DNA of 7,066 nucleotides from Nitrospinaceae bacterium. Lineage in GTDB: Bacteria > Nitrospinota > Nitrospinia > Nitrospinales > VA-1. The notes below the pieces were generated by a model. The model did not search any database and was not told the DNA's origin. It saw only the letters and a program-made list of their open reading frames with translations. Below, piece by piece: positions 1 through 6,440 of the stretch. A program made the position numbers and the translations under genes. The stretch spans positions 1-7,066 of the forward strand of contig JAPYPM010000114.1 in NCBI GenBank assembly GCA_029937635.1. The letters run 5' to 3'. Positions within the stretch are counted from its first letter, which is position 1; every line of letters starts with the position of its first letter.

Positions 1-2
1 TT

Positions 3-227
3 ATTGAAATTAAATGGATAAAAATCTACGTTACTACTGAAATCAACTGGCCTGTTCGGCACTATCCTTTATATAAAATGATTTGTGTTCTGTTGCGGCT
101 TAGCCTAGTGACACCACTGCAGTATCTTTAGTCAAGCGAGTTTGATCCTATGTTAGCTGGTGTTTTATATGGAAGACAAGTTCAGAGTATAGATGTGCTG
201 GTCTCTATTAAGGTCATTGGTTTTTAA
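3..227 (+). pseudogene. Unidentified gene 3' remnant with in-frame stop (uncertain)
   Basis: A reading frame enters from the left edge and runs 42 codons to a TAG at 129-131. The same frame then continues 31 more codons to a TAA at 225-227. The first part has a protein-like make-up, with a segment reading TEINWPVRHYPLYKM followed by a hydrophobic stretch. The terminal TAA shares a base with an ATG at 227-229 (TAATG), an arrangement typical of translationally coupled genes in an operon. I read this as the decayed 3' end of a gene whose body lies outside the window. I do not recognise the family. It could also be chance open frame, so confidence is low. Confidence 0.3.
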
Positions 228-491
228 TGGAGAAATGCTTAGAATTTCTCACCTTCTTGGAGGTTAAGATAACATCCGCGTTGAAGAAGGCCCCTTCCAT
301 TTATCAATTATTTGAACGCCAGATTGGGATACGGTTTGCTATATTTGAGGGGACTAGGTTTTAGATTTGCTTCAATTTGCCGAGTATAATGGAGTGAATA
401 CGAATTTTGTAGTCTTGGTTGTGGTAACCTAATTAATGCTGGAATTGTAGATTCTATCGGCGCTATTCATGGCGAGAGAGATTTTAAATAA
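227..491 (+). pseudogene. Decayed gene fragment, possibly a class I SAM methyltransferase
   Basis: An ATG at 227 opens a 45-codon frame ending in TAG at 362-364. Its product contains a basic, amphipathic segment (SALKKAPSIYQLFERQIG) like those found near the N-termini of some methyltransferases. A second piece in another frame (390-491) reads SLGCGNLINAG, which resembles the glycine-rich SAM-binding motif I (LDLGCGNG type). If both pieces belong together, the gene has lost its frame between about 362 and 390 and then ends at a TAA at 489-491, far short of a functional enzyme. The methyltransferase reading rests on one short motif and is tentative. No intact gene can be built from 1 to 534. 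Confidence 0.25.
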
Positions 492-534
492 ACTGTAACT
501 GTTTCTGAGAAAAGCCCTTCAATATCATATCTAT

Positions 535-2085
535 ATGCTCGAAGTCAGCCCTCAAATAAAAAATGGAAATAAAACTGTGATTTTGGTTTCTCCGCCGTCA
601 CGTATGATGAATCATTATCGACCTCCCCTGGCATTGATGTATATTTCAGGCTATTTGAAGCATAAGGGAATAAAAACACAGATTGTTGACTCCGTTATGA
701 AGGGTCAAATTGTTCGAGACGAGTCTTTTTTTTTCAATAAGATGAATTTTTTTAATGCAGTAGAGGAACAAACAATAAAAAAAATATCGGAAATTGATAC
801 GGACATAATTGGGATAACTTGCTATACACCGGAAGTAGATGAAGTTGAGCGACTTGCGCGCAGGATTAAAGAAATTAAACCAGATGCTAAGATTGTTGCT
901 GGTGGTATTCATCCCACATTGTACCCTGACGATTTATTGGGACCAAACTCTGATATTGATTTTGTAATTTTTGGAGAGGGGGAGATCTCTCTATATGAAC
1001 TAATTTTGGCTATTCGGTCTAGCAAGGACATACGTGAGTTAAAAGGTGTGGGCTTCTATGACAATGAAATAGGTGAAAAGATAATTACTGAGCGGCAGCT
1101 TCTTGATTATGAATTAGATTCAATTTCTTGTCCAGATTATGAGGGGGTGGACATGGAATACTATACTAATGCTTCTCCGTACGCTATTCGTGGCGTATTT
1201 ACAAGAAGTATGTATCTTTCTGCTTCGCGTGGATGCCCATCGGCTTGTACCTTCTGCGTTGCTCCAGAACTTAGAGATTTTAATTTCGCTAGTGGCATTA
1301 AAAAAAATGCAGGTGTTCGTTTAAGAACCCCTAAGCACCTTTTTGAAGAAGTTGTTTTTTTAAAAGAAAAGTACAAGATTGACTCATTTTATTTCATAGA
1401 TGATTTGTTTACTTTGGATGAAGATATGGTGTCCGGATTTTGCGAACTAATGATTAAAAATAAAATGAACTTGGTTTGGGGTTGTTCTTCGAAGGTTAAT
1501 ACGGTTAATTACAAGTCGCTCAAACTAATGAAGGCAGCTGGTTGTATCCAGCTCGATTTTGGAGTCGAAAAAGCGTCAGACGAACAAATGCAGCTTTTGA
1601 AAAAGGGCACAAAGGTACGTGAAGTAAAAGAAACTTTTAAAAATTGTCGCAAGTTAGGTATTCGAGCTTTTGCTAACATATTGATAAATACTCCTGGGGA
1701 AACCGAACAAGATCTTCAGGATGCCATCGATCTGCTTGGGGAAATTAAACCAAATATCGTTTCTATTAATATCTTTACCCCATACCCCGGGACAGAAATT
1801 TTCGCGGAGACGCAGGGACTTACTCGAGAAGAATATCCCTTGCTGATGAAGAACCCTATAAAATTGGCTGCGGAAATGCCAGAAAAATTCCGCTTCGCTA
1901 AACATAACGTAGATTTAGGGGTATTCGCGGTAAGAGAAATGAAAAAACACAACAAAATCTACCCAAACATATCCATATTCTTTAATCCAAAATATATACG
2001 GAGTCTTTGGCATTCGCAAAGAAAACTAAATTATACTAAACAAACAAACATACTAGTCCAAGAGTTTATAAACCAAAAGTTTTAA
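535..2085 (+). CDS. B12-binding-domain radical SAM protein (first copy)
   Basis: This 516-residue cytosolic enzyme has the layout of cobalamin-dependent radical SAM proteins. Residues ~15-165 form the Rossmann-like B12-binding domain, with an ILVSPPS start, the VAGGIHPTLYPDD segment and the FGEGE segment at 147-150. The radical SAM core follows at ~225-430. Its 4Fe-4S-binding CxxxCxxC motif is Cys234, Cys238 and Cys241 in SRGCPSACTFC. Later core landmarks are FIDDLFTLDED, FGVEKAS, ILINTPGETEQD and FTPYPGTEIF. The ~90-residue C-terminal tail is family-variable. Such enzymes cleave SAM to a 5'-deoxyadenosyl radical and often methylate or rearrange unactivated carbons; the substrate cannot be told from sequence, but the setting suggests a sugar or glycolipid precursor. 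The ATG at 535 has no convincing ribosome binding site, yet the next in-frame ATGs (from residue 24) would remove the first strand of the B12 domain. The gene looks intact. Confidence 0.93.
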   Translation: MLEVSPQIKNGNKTVILVSPPSRMMNHYRPPLALMYISGYLKHKGIKTQIVDSVMKGQIVRDESFFFNKMNFFNAVEEQTIKKISEIDTDIIGITCYTPEVDEVERLARRIKEIKPDAKIVAGGIHPTLYPDDLLGPNSDIDFVIFGEGEISLYELILAIRSSKDIRELKGVGFYDNEIGEKIITERQLLDYELDSISCPDYEGVDMEYYTNASPYAIRGVFTRSMYLSASRGCPSACTFCVAPELRDFNFASGIKKNAGVRLRTPKHLFEEVVFLKEKYKIDSFYFIDDLFTLDEDMVSGFCELMIKNKMNLVWGCSSKVNTVNYKSLKLMKAAGCIQLDFGVEKASDEQMQLLKKGTKVREVKETFKNCRKLGIRAFANILINTPGETEQDLQDAIDLLGEIKPNIVSINIFTPYPGTEIFAETQGLTREEYPLLMKNPIKLAAEMPEKFRFAKHNVDLGVFAVREMKKHNKIYPNISIFFNPKYIRSLWHSQRKLNYTKQTNILVQEFINQKF

Positions 2086-2102
2086 TCCCTGAATCGAGAA
2101 AC

Positions 2103-2231
2103 ATGCCTATGCAATGTCGGCTTTGTTCAAGCTCAAACACCCAACTGCTGTTCGTTTCAGAAAATATTCATGGTCGGCACCTTTTGGGTCGTGAAAAATT
2201 CAATATCTATGTGGTAAAACAATCGTCATAA
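2103..2231 (+). pseudogene. N-terminal fragment of a Cys-motif class I methyltransferase
   Basis: A 42-codon frame begins 17 bases after the first radical SAM gene. Its product starts with CRLCSSSNTQLLFVSENIHG and continues through GRHLLGREKFNIY. This closely resembles the start of class I SAM-dependent methyltransferases that open with a zinc-ribbon-like CxxC, an HGR segment, then 'F.(I/L)Y.C..C' before the Rossmann fold. Here the first Cys pair is present (residues 5 and 8) but the expected second pair is replaced by VVKQSS and a stop, and the whole catalytic domain is absent. Only 47 bases separate it from the next gene. It is best read as the residue of a deletion that removed some 200-300 codons or more. 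A retained small zinc-binding protein is possible but unlikely with one Cys pair. Confidence 0.65.
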
Positions 2232-2278
2232 GAACGTGGAATGGAACTCAAATATCAATCTCGTAAAGGGTATTTAAG

Positions 2279-3922
2279 ATGAAAGTCATGTTGGTTTTCC
2301 CGCCTACGACAGTCTACGGTGACGACCCATCTGTGCCTCCAGTGGTTCAACCTCTTGGACTGGCTTATCTTGGGGCATATTTAGAACAGGAAGGGCACGA
2401 AGTTAACATCCTTGATGGTAGAGGTGCTCGAGAAGACATTACCCGTACGCCAACCCACACTAGATTTGGCATTCCTGATGAAGAAGTTTTAAGACGAGTG
2501 GATGATTTTGGTCCAGATGTCTTAGGTATCAGCAATATGTTTACAGCATATTCTGGGGATCCTCACCGGATCACAAAGCTGATTAAGGAGAGACATCCTA
2601 AACTTCCTGTTGTTTTTGGAGGTTCACACCCTTCAGAGTTTCCAGAGCTAGTTATGAAGGATAAAAATGTAGACATGGTGGTCAAGGGTGAAGGGGAAGT
2701 TACATTCGCTGAGCTTCTAAGAAAAATAGAAAATAAGGAATCTCTGAATGGCATCCTTGGTTTGACGTATAGAGACGGAGGTAGAGTTATCCAAAACCCT
2801 CCCCGAGAGCGTATGGATGACATCGACTCGCTTCCTTTGCCCGCTCGCCACCTCCTTCCCATGGAACACTATATTGACGAGAGCATGAGGCATGAATTCA
2901 TCATGCGTAAACCTGCTGGCGCCATGGTAACCAGCCGTGGATGTCCCCAGAAATGTGTGTTTTGCACTGTTCGTGCTGTCTGGGGTAGGGACTGGACTGG
3001 ACGTCACCCTTCTAAAGTTGTAGACGAAATTGAATTTTTGCAAGAAAAATATAATATGCGAGAAGTTAGCTTTCTGGATGATGATTTGGGGCGAGACATC
3101 CCAAGACTTGCTGCCTTGTGTGACGAAATCATACGTAGAAAGGTCGATATTAGATGGACTACTCCAAATGGAGTTGCCCATTGGTTACTAAATGAAAATT
3201 TACTTGATAAAATGAAAGCCTCGGGATGCTACCGACTCACCTTTGGCATAGAATCCGGGAATAAGGAGACCCGAAAATTTATTAAGAAAAAAGTTCCACT
3301 TGAACAGGCGACTAAAATGATTGCACACGCAAACAAAATCGGATTATGGACTATTTGTACTTTTATTCTTGGGTTTCCCTATGAAAAAAAAGAAGATATG
3401 AGGGATTCGATTCGCTATGCAATTGATAGTGGGACCGATATGGCCGTTTTTTATTTATTGCTACCTCATCCTACATCAGATGTTTATTCGGTTTTTAAAA
3501 AAGAAGGTCTTCTAGATTTGGATCCAATTATGGATCCGACCGTATTCAAAGAAGCTGAAGACTTTGCGGCGATCGGCGAGACTCTTTCGCAAAGAGGAGC
3601 ACAGACAAAGTATTGCTCGCCTGAAGAATTACAGGAAATGCTAACTGAAGCATACAAAACTTTTTTTAAAGCTCGATTGAAAAAATGGGTCATGAATCCT
3701 TTTCATTTCCTAAGAAAAGTTAACTCTTACGAGGATCTAAAATATACTATAAAAGTTGGCGGGGCTTTCGCAGATCCAATTAGAAAGTTTTTAACGGTCA
3801 AACGGGCGCACATAAATATGTTATGGGATAAGTATAATGAAAAAGATGCCTTCTCTAAGGCTCGGCTTTACAAATCACCTGAAGAAATATCGGAGAGTAA
3901 ATCTGCAGCGCCTCTTATATAA
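2279..3922 (+). CDS. B12-binding-domain radical SAM protein (second copy)
   Basis: This 547-residue protein has the same two-domain plan as the gene upstream but is only distantly similar. Residues ~1-150 are the cobalamin-binding domain: MKVMLVFPPT start, QPLGLAYLGAYLEQEGHEV, VVFGGSHPSEFPE and VVKGEGE. The radical SAM core spans ~210-415, with cluster ligands Cys222, Cys226 and Cys229 in SRGCPQKCVFC, then FLDDDLGRD, FGIESGNKET and FILGFPYEKKED. A ~130-residue basic C-terminal region (ARLKKWVMNPFHFLRKV) may contact a membrane-bound or lipid-linked substrate, which is inference. The start is well supported: AAAGGG at 2265-2270 lies 8 bases before the ATG. It probably acts on the same glycan pathway as its neighbours; reaction and substrate are unknown. 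Frame and length look intact. Confidence 0.94.
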   Translation: MKVMLVFPPTTVYGDDPSVPPVVQPLGLAYLGAYLEQEGHEVNILDGRGAREDITRTPTHTRFGIPDEEVLRRVDDFGPDVLGISNMFTAYSGDPHRITKLIKERHPKLPVVFGGSHPSEFPELVMKDKNVDMVVKGEGEVTFAELLRKIENKESLNGILGLTYRDGGRVIQNPPRERMDDIDSLPLPARHLLPMEHYIDESMRHEFIMRKPAGAMVTSRGCPQKCVFCTVRAVWGRDWTGRHPSKVVDEIEFLQEKYNMREVSFLDDDLGRDIPRLAALCDEIIRRKVDIRWTTPNGVAHWLLNENLLDKMKASGCYRLTFGIESGNKETRKFIKKKVPLEQATKMIAHANKIGLWTICTFILGFPYEKKEDMRDSIRYAIDSGTDMAVFYLLLPHPTSDVYSVFKKEGLLDLDPIMDPTVFKEAEDFAAIGETLSQRGAQTKYCSPEELQEMLTEAYKTFFKARLKKWVMNPFHFLRKVNSYEDLKYTIKVGGAFADPIRKFLTVKRAHINMLWDKYNEKDAFSKARLYKSPEEISESKSAAPLI

Positions 3923-3987
3923 AACCCTATTTAAAAATTCTGTGGGAAGGTCATTGAGAACAACTTTTAATATTTAATGAGTCCTGA

Positions 3988-4143
3988 AATATTTATAGTA
4001 TCTACCATGAAATAAATAAAACGCCGAAGAAGGGTTCCATAATATACCGGTATTTATCGCCAGCGACCCCGTATGGGCCAAGCGTTTTGAGCAAAGAATA
4101 TTCCTGTCATTTTGAACAGCAAGCCTATGCACATTCTGGGTAG
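3988..4143 (+). other. Unidentified coding-like relic upstream of the acyltransferase
   Basis: Between the second radical SAM gene and the acyltransferase gene there is no intact gene. One plus-strand frame stays open for 51 codons from a TGA at 3985 to a TAG at 4141. Its product begins NIYSIYHEINKTPKK and includes RYLSPATPYGPSVLSKEY, a sequence that looks protein-like rather than random. It overlaps the first codons of the acyltransferase gene in another frame. There is no good start codon or ribosome binding site. I suspect the remnant of a transferase gene truncated when the acyltransferase region was joined to it, but I cannot name a family and chance openness is possible. Confidence 0.22.
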
Positions 4144-5149
4144 CCGACACTATCCCTTTTTAGATTTTTATCGCTACTCAGCTGCAATGCTTGTAAGTAT
4201 TGCCCACCTCCTATCTCAACAATACAACTTACCACAAGCAGAATTATTAGCGATTATTAGTGTTGAGTTATTTTTTGTTCTTTCTGGCTTTGTCTTAGCT
4301 CCTCAGCTTTTTTATGTAACCAAAACAAATTCTAAAAGCACACTTTTAACATTTCTAGCACGAAGATGGATAAGAACAGTTCCACCTTATTGCTTGGCTA
4401 TTCTCGGGACTTGTATCATTTTAGATTATGGAAACGGGCTTAACATTCTAAGGTTTTTAACATACACACAGAATTTTATTTCCGACAGTAGTGAGCCAAA
4501 TTTTTTTCATGTTGGTTGGTCTCTCTCAATTGAAGAGTGGTTTTATGTCATAGCCCCCTTAAGTTTATTGTTGATCCGCAAGTGTCTAAATGAAAAAAAA
4601 GCCATTATAATTACGGCAGTTATATATATCGTCGCTTTAAATTTGATACGTTTTTTTTTAAATGATGGACAAGATTGGGGAGAGGAGATCAGAAGATCTG
4701 TAATCTTTAGATTAGATGCTATATTTCTTGGCATAGTGGCTTATCAAATAAAAGATAAAATATTTTCCATCCACATCTTAATTGCTTTGTTCTTTGGGTT
4801 ACTTTATCTGACGTTCATTTTTCTAAATCCAATTGTCCTTATGTCGAACGTTTTTCACCAAAATGCTTTTATTTTTATTTGTGGCCTTACATTTTCTGCT
4901 CTTATTCTAATAGCAACTAAGGTAAAAATATCAAATAATTTAGTTGTGTTATTTTTTCGATTTCTTGCAAACATTAGTTATTCAATTTACCTATTCCATA
5001 TAATGATTTTAATGTTTCTGGCTGAATCTAAATTAGACATATTTTCATTGTTTCTATTTTATTTCATAATCCTCAATTTATTTTCTTCTATTTTTTATTA
5101 TGGATTTGAGCTTCTGATTCTAAAAAGCCGTCCATCTTATCAAAAATAA
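4127..5149 (+). CDS. Integral-membrane acyltransferase, OafA/YrhL (acyltransferase 3) family
   Basis: This is a multi-pass inner-membrane protein of about 340 residues, the normal length for the family, which transfers acyl groups (often acetyl) to sugars of O-antigen or other glycans. Counting from the alternative TTG start, the landmarks are FLDFYRYSAAMLV with the conserved His32 of the first helix (SIAHLL), ELFFVLSGFVL at 52-62, the RRWIRTVPPY arginine motif at 84-93, GWSLSIEEWFYVIAP at 135-149, FRLDAIFLG at ~199-207 and SYSIYLFH at 289-296. Most of the rest is hydrophobic helix. I chose ATG 4127, which leaves a short lead before the first conserved segment; TTG 4112 is in frame and equally open, and neither has a clear ribosome binding site. 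It is very AT-rich, with an A8 run (4593-4600) and a T9 run (4651-4659). The full motif set suggests a working enzyme. Confidence 0.93.
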   Translation: MHILGSRHYPFLDFYRYSAAMLVSIAHLLSQQYNLPQAELLAIISVELFFVLSGFVLAPQLFYVTKTNSKSTLLTFLARRWIRTVPPYCLAILGTCIILDYGNGLNILRFLTYTQNFISDSSEPNFFHVGWSLSIEEWFYVIAPLSLLLIRKCLNEKKAIIITAVIYIVALNLIRFFLNDGQDWGEEIRRSVIFRLDAIFLGIVAYQIKDKIFSIHILIALFFGLLYLTFIFLNPIVLMSNVFHQNAFIFICGLTFSALILIATKVKISNNLVVLFFRFLANISYSIYLFHIMILMFLAESKLDIFSLFLFYFIILNLFSSIFYYGFELLILKSRPSYQK

Positions 5150-5222
5150 TAATAATTAAAATTTAATCAAACTCACAAGAAATCTTATTTTTTTCTGGAT
5201 ACCACCAGAAGTTAGATAACAC

Positions 5223-5372
5223 TTTGTCGGTGATGACATTAAGTCTCGGGTTAGGGCGACCATTACCCACCCCATCCTGACCGACCTGTTCAAGAATCGT
5301 GGTGTCAAGCTGGAACGGACCTGCCAACTCAATACGAGAGGCAAGAAAGTGCATGAGAATTTAGATAGAGGA
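5223..5372 (+). pseudogene. ino1: Internal fragment of a myo-inositol-1-phosphate synthase gene
   Basis: About 50 codons translate to FVGDDIKSRVRATITH, then LTDLFKNRGVKLERT and QLNTRGKK. This matches the central catalytic segment of NAD-dependent inositol-3-phosphate synthase of the prokaryotic (Ino1) type, which reads close to 'VGDDIKSQVGATITH..L..LF..RGV.L.RT.QLN.GG'. That enzyme turns glucose-6-phosphate into inositol phosphate. The rest of the protein, some 190 residues before and well over 100 after, is missing on both sides; a TAA lies just upstream at 5217. The invariant-type Gln and Gly residues are replaced by Arg (SRVRA for SQVGA, NTRG for N.GG), as expected of unconstrained drift. 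G+C is 65 of 120 bases at 5226-5345 by hand count, well above the flanking genes. The frame runs without a stop into the SxtJ-family gene. Confidence 0.8.
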
Positions 5373-5373
5373 G
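5367..5373 (+). promoter_or_regulatory. Ribosome binding site setting the SxtJ-family start
   Basis: AGAGGAG lies 11 bases before ATG 5385. It decides the start of the SxtJ-family gene, because the open frame extends upstream through a GTG at 5349 and the inositol-phosphate synthase relic. Protein similarity to the SxtJ family also begins only at the 5385 ATG. Confidence 0.7.
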
Positions 5374-5384
5374 AAAAAAATAGT

Positions 5385-5762
5385 ATGTTTTCAGACCGAT
5401 CTTTCGGCATAGTATTAGCTCTCATGCTACTAGGAATTGGAATATGGGAAGAGTTGAATAGTTTTTCTGCTGCGCGATATTCTTTATTAGGATTAATTTT
5501 TGTTTTTACTATTGCTATAATTCCAACTTCCATACTAGCCTCACCTAGTTGGGTTTGGATGAAACTTGGTCTTCTTGGTCGAGTTGGCAATCTTATTTTA
5601 TTTAGGCTTGTTTTTTTTCTTATTCTGGCCCCCATGGGAGTTGTTCGAAGTTTATTAAGTAAGGATACACTTTACCTTAAGTTTCAATCTGACCTTGAAA
5701 GTGACTGGATTGATCGTAATCCCCCCGGCCCGAAACCCGGTTACATGACTAAGCAATATTAA
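5385..5762 (+). CDS. SxtJ-family membrane protein
   Basis: This 125-residue protein has three predicted membrane segments (about residues 7-22, 32-52 and 70-92) and a short polar C-terminus. It carries the hallmarks of the SxtJ family: RSFGIVLALMLLGIGIW at the start, WMKLGLLGRVGN in the middle, the LAPMGVVRSLLSKD loop and the terminal SDWIDRNPPGPKPGYMTKQY. The family is named from the saxitoxin cluster and is usually encoded beside a DUF5989 protein and an O-carbamoyltransferase, as here. The biochemical role is not known to me; an accessory role for carbamoylation at the membrane is inference from linkage. It is followed after 18 bases by the DUF5989 gene. A T8 run at 5611-5618 lies in the coding region. 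The protein looks complete, although its carbamoyltransferase partner is broken. Confidence 0.88.
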   Translation: MFSDRSFGIVLALMLLGIGIWEELNSFSAARYSLLGLIFVFTIAIIPTSILASPSWVWMKLGLLGRVGNLILFRLVFFLILAPMGVVRSLLSKDTLYLKFQSDLESDWIDRNPPGPKPGYMTKQY

Positions 5763-5765
5763 TTT

Positions 5766-5772
5766 AAAGGAG
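5766..5772 (+). promoter_or_regulatory. Ribosome binding site of the DUF5989 gene
   Basis: AAAGGAG, 8 bases before ATG 5781, is the best Shine-Dalgarno match in the window. It supports the very short gene that follows being translated. Confidence 0.75.
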
Positions 5773-5780
5773 TTTGTCGC

Positions 5781-5930
5781 ATGCCATTTTTAAAAGAATT
5801 TTTTGGATTTCTTTGGGAGCGTGCTCGATTTTGGATGTGGCCCACTGTTATTTCTCTTTTGCTAATAGGCGGGTTAATTGTATTGGCTCAGGGTTCAGCG
5901 GTTATTCCTTTAGTCTATAATTTCTTTTAA
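5781..5930 (+). CDS. DUF5989-family small membrane protein
   Basis: This complete 49-residue protein reads MPFLKEFFGFLWERARFW, then a single hydrophobic helix (about residues 20-36, VISLLLIGGLIVLAQ), then GSAVIPLVYNFF. It matches the family known as DUF5989: 'FL.EF..FL.ER..(F/W)W..P', one membrane helix with a LAQGSAV.P end, and about 50 residues. These proteins typically lie between an SxtJ-family gene and an O-carbamoyltransferase gene, exactly the position here, 18 bases after the former and 15 before the latter. The function is unknown; a small subunit or membrane anchor for the carbamoylation machinery is a reasonable guess from context only. The strong ribosome binding site and intact frame show it is likely still made. 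Confidence 0.88.
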   Translation: MPFLKEFFGFLWERARFWMWPTVISLLLIGGLIVLAQGSAVIPLVYNFF

Positions 5931-5945
5931 ATTAGAGAAATATAT

Positions 5946-6314
5946 ATGCGTATACTGGGTCTCTCGGCCTATTATCATGACAGCGCTGCAGCGCTTATTC
6001 AGGATGGAGATATTCTCGCGGCGGCCCAAAAAGAACGGTTTAGTCGAAAAAAACATGATGCTCGTTTTCCAGTCAATGCGATTCGATATTGTCTAGAGCA
6101 TGCCAAAGTATCCCTTGATGATATTGATCATGTGGTTTTTTATGACAAGCCTTTTCTAAGGTTTGAGCGTTTGATAGAAACCTACACGGCATTTTCTCCG
6201 ACCCACCTGAATAATATTACTGGTCGGCAATACTGTTACGTTAAGGCCACTTTTAAGCATGGAGAAATACCTGGCGGAAAATTAAGTTTATCATTAACAA
6301 ATAGTCGCACTTGA
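5946..6314 (+). pseudogene. Truncated O-carbamoyltransferase (NodU/CmcH/TobZ family)
   Basis: The first ~85 codons are an excellent match to the start of O-carbamoyltransferases that use carbamoyl phosphate to carbamoylate sugars and antibiotics: MRILGLSAYYHDSAAAL, AAAQKERFSRKKHDARFP, the VNAIRYCLEHA helix, and DHVVFYDKPFLRFERLIETY. This is the beginning of the N-terminal Kae1-like ATPase-fold domain. Similarity stops near residue 85 (base ~6200), and the remaining 37 codons to TGA 6312-6314 are unrelated. Family members are usually ~580-600 residues, so most of the Kae1-like domain and the whole YrdC-like domain are gone. The product cannot be an active carbamoyltransferase. A 6-base inverted pair, CCGACC (6198-6203) and GGTCGG (6222-6227), sits at the break and might mark a recombination junction, though it is short enough to be chance. 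Only a weak ribosome binding site is visible. Confidence 0.88.
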
Positions 6315-6440
6315 TTTATAACAACATGGCCCAAAAGTTTTAGTAGTTCCATGTTGAAAAGTGTAGACCGATCTACCCTAGGACTCACCATAAATGAGCA
6401 ATGGATTTCTAATCCGTAGGCCTATAAGCATGGTATAAGT
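6315..6440 (+). other. Non-coding gap between two broken genes; nothing recognised
   Basis: No reading frame, RNA or mobile-element end could be recognised here. An 8-base inverted repeat (CAACATGG at 6322-6329, CCATGTTG at 6349-6356, 19-base loop) could form a weak hairpin but has no T-run after it. The stretch probably belongs to the same foreign or decayed segment that replaced the end of the carbamoyltransferase gene. Confidence 0.3.

Noticed and set aside
235..429. Plus-strand frame with protein-like stretches (DNIRVEEGPFHLSII) in the left region
   Set aside because: It contains four in-frame stops within about 65 codons, and the overlapping frame from ATG 227 is open over most of the same bases, so this one is probably a shadow.
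2717..3181. 154-codon open frame on the minus strand inside the second radical SAM gene
   Set aside because: It lies fully opposite a gene with clear family motifs, and its product has no recognisable domain; it is a shadow frame.
5349..5384. GTG at 5349 as the start of the SxtJ-family protein
   Set aside because: The added 12 residues come from the decayed Ino1 region, and a proper ribosome binding site serves the ATG at 5385.
5156..5635. 159-codon open frame on the minus strand over the Ino1 relic and SxtJ-family gene
   Set aside because: The plus strand has recognisable proteins in both parts; the minus product is arginine- and serine-rich with no family features.
6322..6356. 8-base inverted repeat with 19-base loop as a transcription terminator
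   Set aside because: There is no T-run, the loop is long and the stem short; several such pairs are expected by chance in 7 kb.
6236..6391. 51-codon minus-strand frame across the end of the carbamoyltransferase remnant
   Set aside because: There is no ribosome binding site and no recognised similarity, and a frame of this length is easily expected by chance.
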